64,000 bases of DNA from Streptomyces radicis (GTDB taxonomy: Bacteria; Actinomycetota; Actinomycetes; Streptomycetales; Streptomycetaceae). The stretch covers positions 1-64,000 of the forward strand of contig NZ_RBDY01000029.1 in assembly GCF_003626575.1 (NCBI RefSeq), in the 5' to 3' direction. A program made the translations under genes and the position numbers. Below, piece by piece: positions 59,001-64,000 of this stretch (position 1 is its first letter; every line of letters starts with the position of its first letter). The notes under the pieces are model-generated. The model made no database searches. It was not told the origin of the DNA and worked only from the letters and a program-made list of their open reading frames with translations.

Positions 59001-59121
59001 CGAGTCGACACCGCCGGTGGCCGTGGCGGATCTCGCGGGGACGCACCGGCTGTACGCGGTGTTCAGGGCGGCCCAGGACAACTCGTTCGACGTGGACTCG
59101 CTGCTGTTCTCGGCGGACTGA
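56002..59121 (+). CDS. Secreted ThuA / sorbosone-dehydrogenase-like / PKD / CBM6 fusion
   Basis: A 1039-residue exported protein with GTG start after GAGAGGA. The signal peptide ends near SAAADE. A ThuA-like glutamine-amidotransferase-fold domain fills about 38-270 (ALLFTRAVGYVHDSIPAG, GGGVVALHNT, HPISWCREAEGGKVWATAMG). A GSDH beta-propeller follows (about 275-710; DDLRGKLLRITPTDEGG, YAMGFRNPFRFDVDP). Then come a PKD domain (VDFSSEGTSDPDGGELTFAW) and a C-terminal CBM6-like domain (about 910-1039; YRDAQSGTRIVAQEG). ThuA proteins act on 3-keto sugars, so it may oxidise and split a polymer outside. Confidence 0.87.
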   Translation: MFSLPQKRVRAALALALAPLLALGAWPSAAADEPDEGAAFRALLFTRAVGYVHDSIPAGIQMFEEEAAEHDIELVETDDPAIFNDADLAGFDAIVMLQNSGMVWETDAQRAATQGYVAAGGGVVALHNTLDMGIEEEFPWWDELVNGGAHMPAHSPGVLQGTAHVADRSHPSTAGLPERWERPEEWYNFDANPRGDVHVLVTADESTYDPGGEAMGPDHPISWCREAEGGKVWATAMGHDAASYAEEPFREHVIGGLKWAAGALPGDCGGTVWDNYDKVTLDDDTTDPMELDVADDGRVFYAQRGGELRIHDPATNASVTAGTLDVYTGGEDGLVGLALDPDFAANGWVYLYYAPADAEEDINRLSRFTVEGDTLDPASERVLLDVPAYRDRTYPEPGHTGGSLAFGPDGSLYLGTGDDVPPNLSPDWQGWAPIDWREGQEMLDAARTAGSTDDLRGKLLRITPTDEGGYTIPEGNLFAPGTERTLPEIYAMGFRNPFRFDVDPATGFVHLSDYGPDRGGPTTERGPEGLVEYNIIKEPGNYGWPFCHGNNQPYAPYDPDTGEVGEKFDCAAPTNPSPNNTGLTELPPVELPQVWYGYDVSDEFPEMGEGGSAPMSGPVYDYDPDNASPTKFPAYFDGAHFFYEWGRDYIKEIQLDADDDVLKINDFLSTLEFASPMDMTFGPDGSLYLLEWGTEFGGGNNDSGLYRIDYTPGGRSPRVTATASVTDGPAPLTVDFSSEGTSDPDGGELTFAWDFESDGTVDSTEPHASYTYEEPGEYTARLTVTDPDGNSGFDNVPITVGNTAPTVEIDFPVDGRLIEFGEQIPYRVTVTDPEDGEIDCSRVFVNPALGHDDHEHATSDLPGCEGTVDTGDLGGHPEGADLYYVINARYTDEGAEGTGALTGYDRAVLEPRHKQAEYRDAQSGTRIVAQEGAENGERIGDISDGDWIAFEPMSLEGTATVSYRISSPYGGGMIELRAGSPEGELVASTPVHNTGDWDVYESTPPVAVADLAGTHRLYAVFRAAQDNSFDVDSLLFSAD

Positions 59122-59139
59122 CCGGCCCGGGGCCTGCGT

Positions 59140-59161
59140 CCCCGCGCTGTCAGGCGCGGGG
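59140..59161. terminator. Bidirectional hairpin between convergent genes
   Basis: CCCCGCGC (59140-59147) and GCGCGGGG (59154-59161), loop TGTCAG, in the 28-bp gap and over the SDR stop codon. It could end both the fusion gene and the SDR transcript. Confidence 0.55.
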
Positions 59162-59905
59162 GCGGAGGCGCAGCCCCTGCATGCCGCCGTCCACGGCCAG
59201 GTCGGTGCCGGTGGTCGCGGCCGAGCGGGGGCTGGCCAGATAGGCGATGGCCCCGGCGATCTCGTCGGCGCTGACCAGGCGGCCCGACGGCTGGCGGGCC
59301 TCGAGGGCGGCGCGTTCGGCGGCGGGGTCGTCGGCCGCGTCGAGCAGCCTGGCCACCCATGGGGTGTCCGCGGTGCCGGGGTTGACACAGGTGACACGGA
59401 TGCCGTCGTGGATGAGGTCGGCGGCGGTCGCGCGTGTCAGGGAGAGGACCGCGCCCTTGGTGGCGGAGTAGAGCGCCCGGTCGGGCAGCCCCGCGGTGGC
59501 GGCGATCGAGCACGTGTTGACGATGGCCGCGTGCGCGGAGGCCCGCAGGTGCGGCAGGGCGGCGCGGGTGGTGCGGACCATGCCGAGGACGTTCACCTCC
59601 CACAGGCGGCGCCACTCGTCGTCGGAGTTGTCCTCGATGGTGCCCCGGGCGCCGATGCCCGCGTTGTTGACCAGGATGTCGAGGCCGCCGAGGGCGGTGG
59701 CGGCCTCGGCGACCGCGGCGCGCACGGCGTCGTCGTCGGCGACGTCGGCGCGGACGCCGATCAGCGGCTCGGGGACCTCGGGCACCAGGTCGAGGCAGGC
59801 CACGCGGGCCCCCCGCCGGGCGAGGAGGGTGGCGGTCGCCAGGCCGATGCCCGAGGCGCCGCCGGTGACGACGGCGGCGAGCCCGGCGAATTCCTGGTCG
59901 CTCAC
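59150..59905 (-). CDS. SDR family oxidoreductase
   Basis: A 251-residue classical short-chain dehydrogenase. NAD site TGGASGIG, acidic Asp after VACLDLV suggesting NAD preference, NNAG as NNAGIGARG, catalytic Ser/Tyr/Lys in ACSIAATAG-like TCSIAATAG and LYSATKG, then VNPGTADTPWV. GTG start with GAGAGGACC upstream. It lies beside sugar-oxidation genes and could be a sugar or aldonate dehydrogenase; the substrate is inferred. Confidence 0.9.
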   Translation of the reverse strand: MSDQEFAGLAAVVTGGASGIGLATATLLARRGARVACLDLVPEVPEPLIGVRADVADDDAVRAAVAEAATALGGLDILVNNAGIGARGTIEDNSDDEWRRLWEVNVLGMVRTTRAALPHLRASAHAAIVNTCSIAATAGLPDRALYSATKGAVLSLTRATAADLIHDGIRVTCVNPGTADTPWVARLLDAADDPAAERAALEARQPSGRLVSADEIAGAIAYLASPRSAATTGTDLAVDGGMQGLRLRPRA

Positions 59906-59932
59906 GTGAGGGTCCTCTCTCGCGCATACATA

Positions 59933-59949
59933 GGACCGATTTATAGTCC
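59933..59949. promoter_or_regulatory. AT-rich palindrome between SDR and lactonase genes
   Basis: GGAC (59933-59936) and GTCC (59946-59949) flank CGATTTATA in an unusually AT-rich spot of the 271-bp divergent gap. On the leftward strand TATAAAT could serve as a -10. The rest of the gap to the lactonase start shows nothing recognisable. Confidence 0.35.
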
Positions 59950-60176
59950 GTCCATCGACCCGCCGTCCAGGGCCGGATCAACGCCCCTGGCCAGGGCCGC
60001 AGTTGCCGGAGGGGCGATCGGCCGAGCCCATCGAGACATGGGATGTGCGGCCCGCGTCGGGTCCCGGAACCCGACCACGCCCCTTCCCCAGGGGCCGCAC
60101 GGCGGTGATCCTGTACCGGCACGACCACGGGCCCCGCGCTCTCCCCCACACACACCGTTCGACGAGGAGAAATCCG

Positions 60177-61340
60177 ATGACCCCACAGGTCTCACGCCGC
60201 ACGATGCTCAGCGTGATCGGCGCGACCGCGGGCGGCCTGCCCCTCGCCGGGGGCGCCGCGGCGAGCCCGGCGCGGGTGGACCCGTTCCGCTTCTATCTCG
60301 GCGCCTACAGCGGAGGCGACCCGGCCCATGGCATCGGGGTCGCGAGCGCCGACGAGGCCAGCGGGGCCCTGGCGCTCGACGGGGTGGTGCCGACGGCCGA
60401 CCCCTCGTTCCTCGCCCTGTCCGCGGGGGCCACCGTGCTGTACGCGGCCAACGAGAAGGACGACGGCGGCGTCACCGCGTTCGCCGTGGCCGACGACGGC
60501 ACGGTCGGGGCGCCGCTCGGCAGCGCGCCGAGCGGCGGCGCGCACCCCTGTCACCTCGCCGTGCACCCGGCGGGTGGCCACCTGTTCACGGCCAACTACG
60601 GCTCGGGCACGGTGGGCGTGGTGGCGCTCGGCGAGGACGGCGCCCCGGGCGAGGTGCTCCAGGTCGTCCAGCACACCGGCTCGGGCCCCGACCCCGACCG
60701 GCAGGAGGGCCCGCACGCCCACCAGGTGGTCCCGGTCGGGGGCGGTGAGCGGCTGTTCGCCGTGGACCTGGGCACGGACTCGGTGCACCTCTACGCGTTC
60801 GACGCCGCCGCGGGGCGCCTCACGCCCGAGGCCGAGGTGAAGCTGGCGCCCGGCTCGGGCCCCCGTCACCTCGTTGTCCACCCCGGGGGCCGCACCGTCT
60901 ATGTCCTGGGCGAGCTCGACTCGACGCTGACCGCGTGCGCCTATGACGCCGAGGCGGGCACCCTCACCCCGGGCACGGCCGTCGCGACGCTGCCCGACGG
61001 CACCTCGCCCGAGGGCAACTTCCCCGCGGCGATCCTGGTCTCGTCCGACGGCCGGTTCGTCTACGCCTCCAACCGCGGCCACGACAGCGTCGCCGTCTTC
61101 TCCGTCGAGGGCGACGACGAGGCCGCCCCCCGGCTGATCGCCACCCACCCGTGCGGGGGCGCGGGGCCGCGCCACATGATCCTCGACGCGGCCGGGACGC
61201 GCCTCTACATCGCCAACCAGACCACCGGATCCGTCGCCGTCCTCGACCGCGACCCCGCCACGGGGGCGCTCTCCCCCGGCGGCGGCGACCTGGGGTTCGC
61301 GCGGGTCTCCTGCGTCCTGCCCGCCGCCACAGCCCCCTGA
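60177..61340 (+). CDS. Exported lactonase, 6-phosphogluconolactonase-like beta-propeller
   Basis: A 387-residue protein with GAGGAGA before ATG 60177. A twin-arginine signal (SRRTMLSVIGATAGG) points to folded export. The seven-bladed lactonase-family propeller follows, with YLGAYSGGDPAHGIGVA, GAHPCHLAVHPAGGHLFTAN, EGPHAHQVVPV and GAGPRHMILDAAGTRLYIAN. It would open sugar lactones made by the dehydrogenase-like proteins nearby. The secreted location suggests that the oxidation also happens outside. Confidence 0.88.
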   Translation: MTPQVSRRTMLSVIGATAGGLPLAGGAAASPARVDPFRFYLGAYSGGDPAHGIGVASADEASGALALDGVVPTADPSFLALSAGATVLYAANEKDDGGVTAFAVADDGTVGAPLGSAPSGGAHPCHLAVHPAGGHLFTANYGSGTVGVVALGEDGAPGEVLQVVQHTGSGPDPDRQEGPHAHQVVPVGGGERLFAVDLGTDSVHLYAFDAAAGRLTPEAEVKLAPGSGPRHLVVHPGGRTVYVLGELDSTLTACAYDAEAGTLTPGTAVATLPDGTSPEGNFPAAILVSSDGRFVYASNRGHDSVAVFSVEGDDEAAPRLIATHPCGGAGPRHMILDAAGTRLYIANQTTGSVAVLDRDPATGALSPGGGDLGFARVSCVLPAATAP

Positions 61341-61363
61341 TCGGCGGCGCCCGGCGGGGCCGT

Positions 61364-62149
61364 TCACACCGTGGCCACGGTCCCGCCGTCGATCGTGTAC
61401 TCCACGCCTGAGATCGAGGCGGCCCGGTCGGAGGCGAGGAAGGCGACCAGCTCGGCGACCTCCTCGGGCTCGCTCGGCCGCCCGATCGGGATGCCGCCGA
61501 GTGAGTCCATCAACTCCCCGAGCGCGGCCTCCCGATCGCCGTCGAGCCGCTGGGAGACGCGGTCCACGAGGCGCTCGGCCGACTCGGTGCGGATGAAGCC
61601 GGGTGCCACGCAGTTGACGCGGACGCCGCGCGGGGCGACCTCCTTGGCGAGCCCCTTGCTGTAGGTGGTCAGCCCCGCCTTGGCCGCCGCGTATCCCAGC
61701 GTGCTGTCGTAGAGGGGCATCCGGCTCTGGATCGAGGTCACATGGACGATGGCGCCCGAGCCGCGCTCGATCATGCCGGGCAGCAGTCCCCGGTCGAGGC
61801 GGACCGCGCCCAGCAGGTTGAGCTGCATCTCGGCCAGCCAGATGTCCTCGGTCAGGGCCGCGAAGCCGCCCGCGGGGGCGTCGCTGCCGCCGACGGTGGT
61901 GACCAGGACGTCCACGCCGCCGAGCCGTTCGAGCACCGCGTCGACCACGTCGGCGGCGCCCTCGGCGGTGCTGATGTCCCCGCCGACGAACGTGTCGGGG
62001 TCGGTGTCGTCGGCCGGGCGCCGCGCGGTGACGAGCACCGTGGCCCCCGCCGCGGCCAGCCGCGCGACCACGGCCCGCCCCGTGCCGCTGGTGCCGCCCG
62101 CGACCAGGGCACGCTTGCCCTCGAACCCTTCGGACAGGGAAGTCCCCAT
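61364..62149 (-). CDS. SDR family oxidoreductase
   Basis: A 261-residue short-chain dehydrogenase. Cofactor loop GGTSGTGRA, GGDISTAEGA, a NNAG-equivalent TTVGGSDAPAG, catalytic Ser in VTSIQSRMPL and Tyr/Lys in LGYAAAKAG, then CVAPGFIRTESAE. The NNAG change to VTTVGG is typical of a Streptomyces subset. Divergently spaced from nothing; the MFS gene ends 154 bp upstream of its start on the same strand. Substrate unknown. Confidence 0.88.
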   Translation of the reverse strand: MGTSLSEGFEGKRALVAGGTSGTGRAVVARLAAAGATVLVTARRPADDTDPDTFVGGDISTAEGAADVVDAVLERLGGVDVLVTTVGGSDAPAGGFAALTEDIWLAEMQLNLLGAVRLDRGLLPGMIERGSGAIVHVTSIQSRMPLYDSTLGYAAAKAGLTTYSKGLAKEVAPRGVRVNCVAPGFIRTESAERLVDRVSQRLDGDREAALGELMDSLGGIPIGRPSEPEEVAELVAFLASDRAASISGVEYTIDGGTVATV

Positions 62150-62181
62150 CGCCGTTGCCCTCCACGCCAGTTGTGACCACC

Positions 62182-62207
62182 AGAAGTGTGACTTCTAAAA
62201 CAGAAGT
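62182..62207. promoter_or_regulatory. Triple AGAAGT operator-like site
   Basis: AGAAGT-GTG-ACTTCT (62182-62196) is a perfect palindrome, and a third AGAAGT follows at 62202-62207. It lies 33-58 bp upstream of the SDR start in an AT-richer patch. It looks like a regulator site, perhaps TetR- or MarR-type. No regulator gene is next to it. Confidence 0.6.
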
Positions 62208-62303
62208 AACGACGACGACCCTAGCAAGGCCCTGCCAGGGCGGGCATCGAGGGGAGGCCCGCGGGGCCCGGCCGAGCCGCGGGCGAGCACCGCGCCGGCG
62301 GGG

Positions 62304-63782
62304 TCAGCCCTTGAGGCGTGAGAACAGCGGCGGGGAGTGGTAGGCGGCGGTGCGGCCCCCGAACCACTCCTGCACCTTCGGGGCCTGCGGGCGGGCGCCG
62401 CCGGTGACATAGAGGGCGACGAGAAGCGCCGCGCCTCCCGCGACGATGTACATGACGATGGCCACGGTGACCTTGAACCCGTCGGCGATGCCCTCGTCCT
62501 CCGCGAGGTGCAGCAGGATCGGCCCCACGAGGAACGCCGCCTCGGAGCGCAGGAGTTCGACGAGCGCGAAGATCGAGCCGATCGCGACCGCGGGCACCGA
62601 GAAGCCCGCGAGGAAGAGCGCGGGGGTCACGCCGGCGCCCGCGCCGAAGCCGAGGAAGAACGAGGCCACCGGCACGATCACCGACGCGTTGCCCGGGGTG
62701 AGCGTCAGCAGGATCAGCGCCGCGACGCCGACGCTGAGCAGCCCGGTGAGCGCGAAGACCGGCGTCCAGCGGGTGAGCACGAGGCGGCGGAAGCAGTAGG
62801 AGGCCAGGACGATCCCGACGAGCTGGGCGGTGAGCAGGGCGCCGACCTTGACGGGGCTGTAGCGCGGGACCACCAGCAGATACGACTCGGTCAGCTCGAT
62901 GAGCGTGGTGAACGCCGCGCCCGTGACCATCGCGGCGACGATGCCGGTGACCGGGAGGGTGTTGCTGATGGGCCTGACCGGCATCAGGGGGTTCTTGGCG
63001 CGGTACTGCCCGACGATGAGGATGACGCCGATGAGCACGCCCACGATGACCGGCAGCAGGAAGACCAGGCTGCCGAACGTGCCGCGGGTCAGCCAGGAGA
63101 CGCCGAAGAACGGCAGCGCCGTCACGGCAAGGGCCGGGGGGATCGCGAACCAGTCGAACCGCGCGCCTGGCGCGAGCGGGGCGTTGGTCTCGAAGGTCAG
63201 GACGCCGATGAGCAGGCCGAGGGCGGCGAGGACGGTGAGCGCGACGAACAGCAGCCGCCAGTTGCCCGCGTCGCCGATGAGCCCGCCCACGAGCGGCCCG
63301 AGCGTCACCATGCCGAAGAGGCCGATGCTGACGACCATGGCCGTGGTGGGCAGCTCGTGGATGTTCCTGCGGGTGATCAGCGGCGGCAGCGCGGCGACGA
63401 GCAGCATGCCGGTGCACAGGCCCTGGAGGATCAGGCCCGTGGCGAACTGCCCGACGCCCTGCGCGCTCAACGCCACCACCGAGGCCGCGACGAAGCCGAC
63501 CTCGCACACGAAGTAGACGCGCCGCCTCGGCCAGCGCTGGGTGAGGTCGGCCGCGGCGACCGCGCCGAACGCGTATCCGGCGTTGGCCAGGCCGATGGCC
63601 ACCTGGAGCTCGAACGGGGTGGCCGCCAGGTCCCGCATCAGTGTGGGCGCCATCAGGGATGTGGCCGTCGTCAGGACGAGGAAGGGGCAGAGTGCCAGCA
63701 GGACGAGGGCCACGGCGGCGGGGTAGCTTCCGGCGAGCGGCACGCCGGTCAGGACTCGTGGCGAGGGGAATGGGGACCGCAT
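62304..63782 (-). CDS. MFS transporter
   Basis: A 492-residue permease with about 12-14 membrane helices. GGAGG precedes ATG. Family marks include LANAGYAFGAVAAADLTQRWPRRRVYF (motif A region) and LGPLVGGLIGDAGNWRLLF (motif C-like). The spacing fits DHA2-type drug or metabolite exporters. It is upstream of the SDR on the same strand and may be co-transcribed with it. The substrate is unknown. Confidence 0.88.
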   Translation of the reverse strand: MRSPFPSPRVLTGVPLAGSYPAAVALVLLALCPFLVLTTATSLMAPTLMRDLAATPFELQVAIGLANAGYAFGAVAAADLTQRWPRRRVYFVCEVGFVAASVVALSAQGVGQFATGLILQGLCTGMLLVAALPPLITRRNIHELPTTAMVVSIGLFGMVTLGPLVGGLIGDAGNWRLLFVALTVLAALGLLIGVLTFETNAPLAPGARFDWFAIPPALAVTALPFFGVSWLTRGTFGSLVFLLPVIVGVLIGVILIVGQYRAKNPLMPVRPISNTLPVTGIVAAMVTGAAFTTLIELTESYLLVVPRYSPVKVGALLTAQLVGIVLASYCFRRLVLTRWTPVFALTGLLSVGVAALILLTLTPGNASVIVPVASFFLGFGAGAGVTPALFLAGFSVPAVAIGSIFALVELLRSEAAFLVGPILLHLAEDEGIADGFKVTVAIVMYIVAGGAALLVALYVTGGARPQAPKVQEWFGGRTAAYHSPPLFSRLKG

Positions 63783-63899
63783 GTCGCCTCCGAGGAGTGG
63801 TGGCCGAACGCCCCCGGTCTCGCGGGACGCGCCGGCTCAGCGTAAGACGACATGATCTTGCGAACGGTGAACTGACACGCCGTCACCCAGGTGCCGCGA

Positions 63900-64000
63900 T
63901 CAGCCGGGCGCGGGGCCCCCGGCGAGGGGTTCGGGCGGCTCGGGTTCGCCGGTCCTGGACTCGAGATAGGTGGTGTGGGTCCGCTGGCGGCGCTCCTGCG
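63900..64000 (-). CDS. C-terminal end of a gene running off the right edge
   Basis: The last 33 codons of a leftward frame, reading QERRQRTHTTYLESRTGEPEP and then PEPLAGGPAPG before TGA at 63900. The hydrophilic, Pro-ended tail is protein-like and the frame stays open to the window edge. No function can be given. The 117 bp between it and the MFS start hold nothing recognisable. Confidence 0.5.
   Translation of the reverse strand, partial: QERRQRTHTTYLESRTGEPEPPEPLAGGPAPG

Noticed and set aside
1..64000. tRNA or rRNA genes
   Set aside because: All gaps longer than 100 bp were read on both strands, and none shows a cloverleaf with T-loop GTTCRA or any rRNA-like conserved block.

Overview
The window is very GC-rich (well above 70% by eye), with strong third-position GC, frequent GTG starts, 4-nt ATGA/GTGA gene overlaps, TAT-type secretion signals and family content typical of a Streptomyces-like actinomycete. 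No rRNA, tRNA, CRISPR array, transposase or phage gene was recognised. It reads as an accessory or arm-type chromosomal region made of several independent modules. Functional calls come from motif reading alone and no database search was run.

Region by region. 0.2-10.3 kb is a glycan-use locus: a sugar ABC importer without its ATPase, a 2-hydroxyacid dehydrogenase and a DUF2264 protein in one translationally coupled operon, then a secreted alpha-L-fucosidase and a beta-hexosaminidase. 10.3-11.0 kb is a large imperfect palindrome between two convergent genes. 11.0-15.4 kb holds a DUF574-type methyltransferase and an unfamiliar pair, a 717-aa protein with a possible ADP-ribosyltransferase-like end and a membrane-anchored beta-trefoil protein. 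15.4-19.0 kb groups a WS/DGAT-like acyltransferase, a ketodihydrosphingosine-reductase-like SDR and a serine-palmitoyltransferase-like alpha-oxoamine synthase, which suggests sphingoid-type lipid chemistry. 19.2-28.6 kb is a LivKHMGF-type importer with a secreted sugar-dehydrogenase-like protein and a divergent LacI regulator.

28.8-30.2 kb is a zinc-efflux pair (CzrA-like ArsR sensor plus CDF transporter) with a matching operator. 30.2-31.7 kb has a Met/His-containing membrane protein and an ECF sigma factor. 31.9-35.1 kb has a methyltransferase, a PLP-dependent synthase and an ATP-grasp ligase, probably a small amino-acid-derived metabolite pathway. 35.5-43.8 kb is the most striking block. 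A membrane-tethered solute-binding protein, a GlnX-like sensor, a VWA/zinc-ribbon protein, a PknG-like kinase and a trypsin-like protease lie in one operon, with a Trypco2-type gene divergent from it. I read it as an envelope-sensing GlnH-GlnX-PknG-like relay wired to a protease/VWA effector.

43.85-47.38 kb is flanked by about 45-bp direct repeats and contains an XRE regulator, a flavoprotein, a 21-aa ORF and a divergent run of small genes, one apparently frameshifted. 47.4-48.7 kb encodes a secreted vanadium-haloperoxidase-like protein. 48.9-63.8 kb is a second sugar locus: ROK regulator, RbsACC-type importer with binding protein, a TIM-barrel isomerase, a secreted ThuA/sorbosone-dehydrogenase/PKD/CBM6 fusion, two SDRs, a TAT-exported lactonase and an MFS transporter. 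The C-terminal end of one more gene reaches the right edge.
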